From Curvibacter soli (GTDB taxonomy: Bacteria; Pseudomonadota; Gammaproteobacteria; Burkholderiales; Burkholderiaceae_C), in assembly GCF_029211125.1 (NCBI RefSeq), contig NZ_JARGEN010000052.1, positions 1 through 47,268 on the forward strand: a stretch of DNA of 47,268 nt, read 5' to 3'. A program made the position numbers and the translations under genes. Of the stretch, positions 41,523 through 47,268 are shown piece after piece; positions within the stretch are counted from its first letter, which is position 1, and each line of letters begins with the position of its first letter. The notes below the pieces were generated by a model. That model made no database searches. It saw nothing but the letters and a program-made list of their open reading frames with translations, and was not told where the DNA came from.

Positions 41523-42029
41523 TCAGCCGGCCACCTGCGCAAGCAGCGTCTGCGCGTCGCTGACCTCGAATTTTCCCGGCGCCTCGACATTCAGCGTGGC
41601 GACCTTTCCATCTTTCACCAGCATCGAATAGCGGCAGCTACGCAGGCCCATGCCCTTGCCGGTCAGGTCCAGCGTAAGGCCCGCCGCCTTGGCAAATGCG
41701 GCATCGCCATCGGCCAGCAGGCGCACCTTGCCAGCGGTCTGCTGGTCGCGCGCCCATGCGCCCATCACGAACGCATCATTGACGCTCAGGCACCATATTT
41801 CATCGACACCGGCGGCATGCAGCTCGGCGGCCTTCTGCACATAGCCCGGCAGGTGCTTGGCCGAGCAGGTGGGCGTGAACGCTCCCGGGACGGCGAACAA
41901 CGCGATGGTCTTGCCCGTCGCGGCCTGGCGCACATCGACCAGGTTGGGGCCCAGGCTGCAGCCGTCGCCTTCCACTTCGGAATATTCCTGCAGCGTCACC
42001 GCAGGGAGAGAGTCGCCAACTTTGATCAT
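41523..42029 (-). CDS. Peroxiredoxin (Prx5-type, AhpC/TSA family)
   Basis: The 168-residue peroxidase reduces hydrogen peroxide or organic peroxides. The peroxidatic Cys55 lies in VPGAFTPTCSAKHLPGYV. Other motifs are EIWCLSVNDAFVMGAWARDQ, FAKAAGLTLDLTGKGMG, SCRYSMLVKDGKVATLNVEA. The alignment-type length and the PGAFTPTCS motif are those of the Prx5 (atypical 2-Cys or 1-Cys) group, often served by glutaredoxin or thioredoxin. Cys24 is also present. It lies downstream of the ribosomal operon terminator on the same strand and is likely transcribed separately. Confidence 0.94.
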   Translation of the reverse strand: MIKVGDSLPAVTLQEYSEVEGDGCSLGPNLVDVRQAATGKTIALFAVPGAFTPTCSAKHLPGYVQKAAELHAAGVDEIWCLSVNDAFVMGAWARDQQTAGKVRLLADGDAAFAKAAGLTLDLTGKGMGLRSCRYSMLVKDGKVATLNVEAPGKFEVSDAQTLLAQVAG

Positions 42030-42092
42030 GTGAATGCACCTCGCAGGTCATGTGGAACGGGCATGCCTCCCGGGGAGGGTGCCCACAAAGAA

Positions 42093-42117
42093 AAACGACC
42101 CACATTGTGGGTCGTTT
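42093..42117 (-). terminator. Rho-independent terminator of the ribosomal operon
   Basis: AAACGACCCAC (42093-42103) pairs with GTGGGTCGTTT (42107-42117) around a three-base loop. On the minus strand the stem is followed by a T-rich run (TTTTTCTTTG), giving a classic intrinsic terminator 34 bases after rpsQ. The palindrome would also end plus-strand transcripts less efficiently. Confidence 0.9.
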
Positions 42118-42150
42118 CCTGGGACTGTGCTGATTGCAGCGCAAAAGCGC

Positions 42151-42420
42151 TCAGACGATCGCGGCCTTCTCGACCAGGCGGGTAGCCACCCAGTTCTTGG
42201 TCTTCGAGATCGGGCGGCTTTCCGTGATCTCGATGAGATCGCCCAGATGGTATTCACCCTTTTCGTCGTGCGCATGGTATTTGCTCGACTTGCCGACGAT
42301 CTTGCCGTACAGCTCGTGCTTCACGCGGCGCTCGACCAAGACGGTGACCGTCTTGGCGCGCTTGTCGCTGACCACCTTGCCAATCAAGGTGCGCTTGAGG
42401 GATTTCTTGGCTTCCGTCAT
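42151..42420 (-). CDS. rpsQ: 30S ribosomal protein S17
   Basis: The 89-residue protein contains the S17 core [38 protein letters not shown] and [11 protein letters not shown]. It binds the 5' domain of 16S rRNA as a primary assembly protein. It is the last gene of the operon; a terminator follows, so rplN and the spc genes must lie elsewhere on another transcript. Twelve bases separate it from rpmC. Confidence 0.98.
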   Translation of the reverse strand: MTEAKKSLKRTLIGKVVSDKRAKTVTVLVERRVKHELYGKIVGKSSKYHAHDEKGEYHLGDLIEITESRPISKTKNWVATRLVEKAAIV

Positions 42421-42432
42421 GTTCGCTCCGTA

Positions 42433-42630
42433 TTACTTGGCGGCTTGCTTTTGGGCAAGGATGGTCTTGGCACGGGCGATGTCGCGGCGCGTGTTGCGCA
42501 GCGTCGTCGTGTTGGTCAACTGTTGCGTGGCCTTCTGCATGCGAAGACCGAAATGGGCCTTCTGCAGATCCTTGATCTCGGCCTCCAGGCCCGCAACGTC
42601 TTTCTGGCGCAGTTCAGCAGCTTTGGTCAT
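42433..42630 (-). CDS. rpmC: 50S ribosomal protein L29
   Basis: The 65-residue protein [20 protein letters not shown] continues with [20 protein letters not shown], the typical L29 pattern; it sits at the polypeptide exit tunnel. ATG 42630 is preferred over ATG 42636 because AGGAG lies seven bases before the former and only one before the latter. It lies between rplP and rpsQ as in other bacteria. Confidence 0.97.
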   Translation of the reverse strand: MTKAAELRQKDVAGLEAEIKDLQKAHFGLRMQKATQQLTNTTTLRNTRRDIARAKTILAQKQAAK

Positions 42631-42645
42631 ATCCATTCTCCTGAA

Positions 42646-43062
42646 TCAGGCGCCGATCTGACGGGCGACGAAGGTCGTGCGCAGCGGCAGCTTGGCGGCA
42701 GCCAGGCGGAAGGCTTCGCGGGCCAGCTCTTCAGGAACACCCACGATTTCGTAGATGATCTTGCCGGGCTGGATCTCGGCCACGTAGTATTCGGGGTTGC
42801 CCTTGCCGTTACCCATCCGCACTTCTGCGGGCTTGGTGGAAATCGGCTTATCGGGGAACACGCGAATCCAGATGCGGCCACCACGCTTCACGTGGCGGGA
42901 GATCGCGCGGCGCGCGGCTTCGATCTGGCGGGCCGTCAGGCGACCACGGTCCGTGCACTTCAGGCCAAAGTCACCGAACGCCACCGAGTTGCCCCGGGTG
43001 GCGATGCCGGTGTTACGGCCCTTCTGCTCTTTGCGGTATTTGCGGCGAGCGGGTTGCAGCAT
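42646..43062 (-). CDS. rplP: 50S ribosomal protein L16
   Basis: The 138-residue protein begins [20 protein letters not shown] and has [20 protein letters not shown] and the highly conserved [16 protein letters not shown], which lies near the peptidyl-transferase centre. MLQPxRxKYRK and length are standard. It starts two bases before the end of rpsC, so translation is coupled. Confidence 0.98.
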   Translation of the reverse strand: MLQPARRKYRKEQKGRNTGIATRGNSVAFGDFGLKCTDRGRLTARQIEAARRAISRHVKRGGRIWIRVFPDKPISTKPAEVRMGNGKGNPEYYVAEIQPGKIIYEIVGVPEELAREAFRLAAAKLPLRTTFVARQIGA

Positions 43063-43064
43063 GT

Positions 43065-43952
43065 TTATTCTCCTTTGCCGTCCGCTGCTGTAGCGGGCGC
43101 GCCTACCTTGCGGACGCGCTTAACGACGGTTTTTGTATCGGCACCGCCGGCTTCGACGGGCTTGTCGCTGCCATCGGCAGGGGCGGCATTGGCGCCAACA
43201 GGGCGGCGCGGGCCGCCACGGCGGTCAGAACCCGGGCGGTCCCCCGGACGGCCATCGCGGCGCGGGCCACGCGGGCGGCGCTCTTCATCGGCACGCGGCT
43301 CAACGGCAGCGGGCAGGTCATTTCGGCCCAGCGTATCGCCCTTGTAGACCCAGACCTTGACGCCGATCACACCATAGGTGGTCTTGGCTTCGGAGGTACC
43401 GTAGTCGATATCGGCACGCAGTGTGTGCAGTGGCACGCGGCCTTCGCGGTACCACTCGCAACGTGCGATTTCGATACCGTTCAGTCGGCCCGACGACATG
43501 ATCTTGATGCCCTGGGCACCCAGACGCATGGCGTTCTGCATGGCACGCTTCATGGCGCGGCGGAACATGATGCGCTTTTCGAGCTGCTGGGTGATCGAGT
43601 CGGCGATCAGTTGGGCATCGATTTCGGGCTTGCGCACTTCCTCGATATTCACGGCGACCGGCACGCCCAGACGGGTCGCGAGTTCCTTCTTGAGGTTCTC
43701 GATGTCCTCGCCCTTCTTGCCGATCACCACGCCCGGACGGGCCGAAAAAATGGTGATGCGCGCATTTTTGGCGGGGCGCTCGATGAGGATGCGCGAAACC
43801 GCGGCATTCTTCAGCTTGGCCTTCAGGTACTCACGCACCTTGATGTCTTCGGCCAGCATGCCCGCGAAGTCGCGGTTGTTGGCATACCAGCGGCTGGACC
43901 AGTTACGGCTGATGGCCAGGCGGAAGCCGGTAGGATGGATTTTCTGTCCCAT
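43065..43952 (-). CDS. rpsC: 30S ribosomal protein S3 with long basic tail
   Basis: The 295-residue protein has the N-terminal KH domain ([20 protein letters not shown]) and the S3 C-terminal domain ([40 protein letters not shown]), essential for mRNA entry. About 75 residues past the conserved end (beyond ~220) form a low-complexity Arg/Gly/Pro/Asp-rich tail ([20 protein letters not shown]) ending in [19 protein letters not shown]. coli S3 has 233 residues. The extension is probably disordered and of unknown function; similar tails are known from related beta-proteobacteria. Confidence 0.97.
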   Translation of the reverse strand: MGQKIHPTGFRLAISRNWSSRWYANNRDFAGMLAEDIKVREYLKAKLKNAAVSRILIERPAKNARITIFSARPGVVIGKKGEDIENLKKELATRLGVPVAVNIEEVRKPEIDAQLIADSITQQLEKRIMFRRAMKRAMQNAMRLGAQGIKIMSSGRLNGIEIARCEWYREGRVPLHTLRADIDYGTSEAKTTYGVIGVKVWVYKGDTLGRNDLPAAVEPRADEERRPRGPRRDGRPGDRPGSDRRGGPRRPVGANAAPADGSDKPVEAGGADTKTVVKRVRKVGAPATAADGKGE

Positions 43953-43967
43953 ATTCTTCCAGGCCTT

Positions 43968-44300
43968 TCAGTTGCCAACCGTCACGTACACATGGCACGT
44001 GGGCTTGCTGATGCGGTTGCCGCGGCCTTTGGCGCGCGCGGTGAAGCGCTTGAGCGTAGTGCCTTGTTCGACGTAGATGGTCTTGACCTTCAATTCGTCG
44101 ATGTCGGCGCCATCGTTGTGTTCGGCATTGGCGATAGCCGATTCCAGAACCTTCTTGACGATGCCCGCAGCTTTTTTTTGCGTGAACGTCAGGATGTCCA
44201 GGGCCTGGTCCACTTTCTTGCCGCGGATGAGATCGGCGACCAGGCGACCCTTGTCGACCGAGAGGCGGACACCGCGGAGGACTGCACGTGTTTCAGACAT
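43968..44300 (-). CDS. rplV: 50S ribosomal protein L22
   Basis: The 110-residue protein has [37 protein letters not shown] and the conserved beta-hairpin end [20 protein letters not shown] that lines the exit tunnel. Length is usual. Fifteen bases separate it from rpsC. No macrolide-resistance-type deletion is apparent in the hairpin. Confidence 0.98.
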   Translation of the reverse strand: MSETRAVLRGVRLSVDKGRLVADLIRGKKVDQALDILTFTQKKAAGIVKKVLESAIANAEHNDGADIDELKVKTIYVEQGTTLKRFTARAKGRGNRISKPTCHVYVTVGN

Positions 44301-44310
44301 GTCGAACTCC

Positions 44311-44586
44311 TTACTTCTTGGCCTTCTTGTCCGCCGGGTGACCCTTGAACGTACGGGTCAGGGCGAACTCGCCGAGCTTGTGGCCAACCATCTGGTCGGT
44401 GATGTAGACCGGCACGTGCTGCTTGCCGTTGTGCACGGCAATGGTCAGGCCGATGAACTCGGGCAGGACCATGGAACGACGCGACCAAGTCTTGATCGGC
44501 TTCTTGTCCTTCGTCGTCACGGCCTTGTCGGCCTTCGCCACCAAGTGATGGTCAACGAACGGACCTTTTTTGAGAGAGCGAGTCAT
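44311..44586 (-). CDS. rpsS: 30S ribosomal protein S19
   Basis: The 91-residue protein [20 protein letters not shown] contains [20 protein letters not shown] and [20 protein letters not shown], with [20 protein letters not shown] at the end. It binds the 3' domain of 16S rRNA with S13. It lies ten bases upstream of rplV and ten bases downstream of rplB. Confidence 0.98.
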   Translation of the reverse strand: MTRSLKKGPFVDHHLVAKADKAVTTKDKKPIKTWSRRSMVLPEFIGLTIAVHNGKQHVPVYITDQMVGHKLGEFALTRTFKGHPADKKAKK

Positions 44587-44596
44587 TTGCTATCCC

Positions 44597-45421
44597 TTAT
44601 TTCTTACGGCGCGACACGACCATGACCTGGGTGCGCTTGTTGTTGCGGGTGCGGTAACCCTTGGTCAGATTGCCCCACGGGTCGACGGCATGGCGGCCTT
44701 CGCCGGTCTTGCCTTCGCCGCCACCGTGCGGGTGGTCCACAGGGTTCATCGCAACGCCGCGTACGGTCGGGCGGATGCCCTTCCAGCGCTTGACGCCAGC
44801 CTTGCCGAGTTGGCGCAGACTGTGCTCTTCGTTGGCGACTTCGCCGATGGTGGCGCGGCATTCGATGTGTATCTTGCGCACTTCACCCGAACGCAGGCGG
44901 ACCTGCGCATAGGTGCCTTCGCGCGCCAGCAGCGTAGCCGACGAACCCGCCGAGCGGGCGATCTGCGCGCCCTTGCCCGGCTGCAGTTCGATCGCATGGA
45001 TCGTGGAGCCGACGGGAATGTTGCGGATCGGCAGCGTGTTGCCCACTCGGATCGGCGCTTCCGCGCCGGAGATCAGCGTCGCGCCGGCTTCCACGCCGCG
45101 CGGGGCGATGATGTAGCGGCGCTCGCCGTCCGCGTACACCACAAGCGCGATGTGGGCGGAGCGGTTCGGGTCGTACTCGATGCGTTCGACCTTGGCCGGC
45201 ACACCGTCCTTGTTGCGCACGAAGTCGACAACACGGTAGTGGTGCTTGTGGCCGCCGCCCTTGTGGCGGGTGGTGATGTGGCCGTTGTTGTTGCGGCCAG
45301 CCTTCTGGAACTGGGGCTCCAGCAGCGGCGCATGCGGAGCACCCTTATGCAGGTGCTCGCGCGAAATCTTCACCACGGCGCGCTGGCCCGGCGAGGTCGG
45401 CTTCATCTTGATGATTGCCAT
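44597..45421 (-). CDS. rplB: 50S ribosomal protein L2
   Basis: The 274-residue protein has the L2 signature near the C-terminus ([20 protein letters not shown]), containing the conserved His needed for peptidyl transfer, and [19 protein letters not shown]-like core ([20 protein letters not shown]). The full-length N- and C-terminal domains are present. Start 45421 is four bases after the rplW end, so translation is continuous. Confidence 0.98.
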   Translation of the reverse strand: MAIIKMKPTSPGQRAVVKISREHLHKGAPHAPLLEPQFQKAGRNNNGHITTRHKGGGHKHHYRVVDFVRNKDGVPAKVERIEYDPNRSAHIALVVYADGERRYIIAPRGVEAGATLISGAEAPIRVGNTLPIRNIPVGSTIHAIELQPGKGAQIARSAGSSATLLAREGTYAQVRLRSGEVRKIHIECRATIGEVANEEHSLRQLGKAGVKRWKGIRPTVRGVAMNPVDHPHGGGEGKTGEGRHAVDPWGNLTKGYRTRNNKRTQVMVVSRRKK

Positions 45422-45424
45422 GAT

Positions 45425-45742
45425 TTACGCAGCCTCCCCGGAGAAGTTCAACTCTTGGCCAGCCTGCAGCGTCACATAGGCCTTGCGAACGTTGTCGCGG
45501 CGCCCGATCGACTTGCCGAAACGCTTGGTCTTGCCCTTGATGTTGACGACGGACACGCCCTTGACCTGCACCTTGAAGAGCAGCTCGACCGCAGCCTTGA
45601 TTTCGGGCTTGGTGGCGTCTTGCAGCACCTTGAAAGTCACGGCATTGGACTTCTCGCCCACCATCGTGGCCTTTTCGGACACGATGGGCGCGACGAGCAC
45701 CTGGTACAGGCGGCCTTCGTCGATTTTTGCAGTGGTGCTCAT
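45425..45742 (-). CDS. rplW: 50S ribosomal protein L23
   Basis: The 105-residue protein [40 protein letters not shown], and the loop [20 protein letters not shown] match L23, located at the exit tunnel where trigger factor and SRP dock. ATG 45742 overlaps the rplD stop (ATGA). The longer upstream frame lies inside rplD and is not coding. Confidence 0.97.
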   Translation of the reverse strand: MSTTAKIDEGRLYQVLVAPIVSEKATMVGEKSNAVTFKVLQDATKPEIKAAVELLFKVQVKGVSVVNIKGKTKRFGKSIGRRDNVRKAYVTLQAGQELNFSGEAA

Positions 45743-46359
45743 GCGTACAACTCCTTGAGCTTGTCGACCGCGCCCCTGGTGATCAACACCTTCTTGTAGT
45801 GCACGAGCGAGACGGGGTCGGCATAACGCGGCTCGACCACCAGCACGTTGGTCAGATTGCGCGATGCGAGGTACAGGTTCTCGTCGACTTCCTCGGCGAT
45901 CACCAGCACGGACTCGACGTTCAGCGCCTTGAACTTCGCAGCCAACTGCTTGGTCTTGGGTGAGTCCACCTTGAAGGATTCGACGACGGCCAAGCGGCCT
46001 TCGCGCACCAGTTGCGACAGGATAGCGGCGATGCCCGCGCGGTACATCTTCTTGTTGAGCTTCTGCGTGAAGTTTTCGTTCGGCAGATTCGGGAAGATGC
46101 GGCCACCCCCGCGCCACAGAGGCGAGGAAGTCATACCTGCACGCGCGTTACCCGTGCCCTTTTGCTTGAAAGGCTTCTTGGTCGAGTGCCTGACCTGTTC
46201 GCGGTCCTTCTGGGCGCGCGTGCCTTGACGTGCGTTGGCCTGGTAGGCCACGACGAGCTGGTGTACTAAGTCTTCGTTGTATTCGCGGCCGAAAATCGTT
46301 TCAGGCGCATCCACCTTGGATGCGGCCTGGCCTTGTTCGTTCAGGAGTTCGAGCTGCAT
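45739..46359 (-). CDS. rplD: 50S ribosomal protein L4
   Basis: The 206-residue protein [20 protein letters not shown] has the extended tunnel loop [20 protein letters not shown] and the C-terminal [20 protein letters not shown]-like region. In E. coli L4 also represses its own S10 operon by binding the leader; the leader here is not evidently the same. Its start shares one base with the rplC stop (TGATG) and its end overlaps rplW. Confidence 0.98.
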   Translation of the reverse strand: MQLELLNEQGQAASKVDAPETIFGREYNEDLVHQLVVAYQANARQGTRAQKDREQVRHSTKKPFKQKGTGNARAGMTSSPLWRGGGRIFPNLPNENFTQKLNKKMYRAGIAAILSQLVREGRLAVVESFKVDSPKTKQLAAKFKALNVESVLVIAEEVDENLYLASRNLTNVLVVEPRYADPVSLVHYKKVLITRGAVDKLKELYA

Positions 46360-47030
46360 CAGTTCGCTCCCTTCGGCGCGGCTTTGACGGACGGACGCAC
46401 GGTGACGAAACCACCCCTGGAGCCCGGAATCGCGCCCTTGATCAGCAGCAGTTGGCGGGATTCGTCGATACGGATGACGTCCAGGTTCTGTGTGGTCACG
46501 GTCACGTCGCCGAGGTGGCCCGACATCTTCTTGCCCGGAAACACGCGTCCCGGATCCTGCGCCATCGAGATGGAGCCCGGAACGTTGTGCGAACGGCTGT
46601 TGCCGTGGGAGGCGCGCTGCGAACTGAAGTGGTGGCGCTTGATCGTGCCGGCGAAGCCCTTGCCGATGGAGGTGCCCTGCACGTCCACCTTCTGGCCCAC
46701 AGCAAACAGGTCGCCCACTGGCAACGAAGCGCCAGCGGCGTACTTGGACGCGGCTTCGGCGCTGACCTGGAATTCACGGACGATTTCGCCGGACTCGACT
46801 CCCGCCTTGGCGAGATGGCCAGCCTCAGGCTTGGTCACGCGCGATGCCTTGCGCGTGCCGAACGTCACCTGCAGGGCGACGTAGCCATCGTTCTCTTGGG
46901 TTTTGACCTGGGTCACGCGGTTGTTGGACACATCCACCACCGTGACGGGCACTGCGTCCCCGTCATCGGTGAACAGACGCATCATGCCCACCTTGCGGCC
47001 CAGCAACCCGAGGGAGTTGCTCAGACTCAT
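46359..47030 (-). CDS. rplC: 50S ribosomal protein L3
   Basis: The 223-residue protein [20 protein letters not shown] has the L3 signature region around [20 protein letters not shown] and the tip loop [20 protein letters not shown], then [23 protein letters not shown] 47030 follows GGAGAAACAA. It is the first gene of the visible block; rpsJ, normally just upstream, is at least 238 bp away. The stop overlaps the rplD start by one base. Confidence 0.98.
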   Translation of the reverse strand: MSLSNSLGLLGRKVGMMRLFTDDGDAVPVTVVDVSNNRVTQVKTQENDGYVALQVTFGTRKASRVTKPEAGHLAKAGVESGEIVREFQVSAEAASKYAAGASLPVGDLFAVGQKVDVQGTSIGKGFAGTIKRHHFSSQRASHGNSRSHNVPGSISMAQDPGRVFPGKKMSGHLGDVTVTTQNLDVIRIDESRQLLLIKGAIPGSRGGFVTVRPSVKAAPKGAN

Positions 47031-47168
47031 TTGTTTCTCCAAAACCCCCACCGCGCGCTACTTCAATTGGCAGCGGCGTTTGTACGCGTTCGTACTGTGG
47101 GAGAAGGTTGATAAAACCCGCGCCTTGCAGCGACCCCAAAGGGACTTCCGTTTTGCGCAGAGCCTTAA

Positions 47169-47197
47169 AGTATAACGCGGACTGCTCTTGCGAGCAA
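47169..47197 (-). promoter_or_regulatory. Sigma-70-type promoter upstream of rplC
   Basis: On the minus strand the -35 hexamer TTGCTC (47197-47192) and the -10 hexamer TATACT (47174-47169) are separated by exactly 17 bases. Transcription would start near 47162 and leave a leader of about 130 bases before rplC. It implies that rplC-rpsQ can be expressed independently of rpsJ. Confidence 0.65.
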
Positions 47198-47201
47198 GTC
47201 C
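47179..47201 (-). promoter_or_regulatory. Hairpin overlapping the rplC promoter spacer
   Basis: The sequence GGACTTGCTC / GCAA / GAGCAGTCC on the minus strand can form a stem of nine to ten pairs with one bulge, covering the -35 box and part of the spacer. It could end transcripts arriving from rpsJ or act as an operator. No U-run follows immediately. From 47202 to 47268 I see only two short ATGAGCCTGG repeats, about 27 bases apart. Confidence 0.4.
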
Positions 47202-47268
47202 GAGTCTTGTCCAACGAGGTATGAGCCTGGAGCCGGGCTCGTGATTCCACTGAGCAATGAGCCTGGCG

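Noticed and set aside
46963-47250. A 95-codon minus-strand frame upstream of rplC as rpsJ or a leader peptide
   Set aside because: It has no S10 motif and overlaps the rplC start in another frame; the promoter lies inside it.

Overview
The window looks like a chromosome segment of a GC-rich betaproteobacterium of the Comamonadaceae type (Acidovorax / Alicycliphilus / Diaphorobacter-like). The reasons are very high GC coding DNA, a pilT-pilU pair, a PTS consisting only of EI, HPr and a mannose-type EIIA, an S10-type ribosomal block that ends at rpsQ, and short intergenic repeats of a kind I associate with this family. The assignment is by eye only.

Layout. 1-3820: two overlapping minus-strand membrane sensor genes (the second runs off the left edge), a three-copy 84-bp tandem repeat, a divergent RsbW-like anti-sigma ATPase and an orphan CesT-like type III secretion chaperone. 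3906-9466: a branched-chain-amino-acid-type (Liv) ABC transporter with a fused LivH-LivM permease, followed by an exported, Tat-type nicotinamidase-like amidase. 9666-10815: two Ala/Lys-rich, LEA-like coiled-coil proteins, one cytoplasmic and one secreted. 10976-11661: a gene-poor patch with two miniature elements (A1, B1) and a transposase remnant. 11790-15456: yggS, then pilT, a cyclic-nucleotide-binding protein and pilU. 15491-19190: a 3-hydroxyisobutyrate-dehydrogenase-like gene, then the dolP-diaA-yraN / rsmI block, which is syntenic with E. coli except that lpoA is absent. 19333-23991: a macA-macB-outer-membrane-factor tripartite exporter. 24075-29602: an Hsp70-like protein, tRNA-Arg(CCG), a small unknown protein and a SWIM-SNF2 helicase. 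29765-35322: an HdeD-like protein and an operon of PepSY, DUF2271, DUF4198, ApbE and a flavodoxin/FAD reductase, probably a membrane flavin electron-transfer or ferric-reductase module. 35390-38459: a regulatory PTS operon and a lipoprotein. 38610-41491: a degenerate histidine-kinase-like protein, a thioredoxin-like protein and a GNAT acetyltransferase separated by miniature elements. 41523-42029: a peroxiredoxin. 42093-47030: the ribosomal operon rplC-rplD-rplW-rplB-rpsS-rplV-rpsC-rplP-rpmC-rpsQ on the minus strand, with its own promoter and a strong terminator.

The most striking observation is a set of nested miniature inverted-repeat elements. Element A (about 162 bp, four copies) is an imperfect palindrome over its whole length. 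Element B (about 235 bp, two copies) and element C (176 bp, one copy) share similar ends. C sits inside A3 with a perfect 5-bp target duplication. B2, with A2 inserted 2 bp from its right end, has split a former ATGA stop/start overlap between apbE and its downstream reductase, also with a perfect 5-bp duplication. The element now supplies the last five residues of ApbE. A separate dispersed intergenic repeat (five copies) and the tandem 84-bp array complete the repeat landscape.
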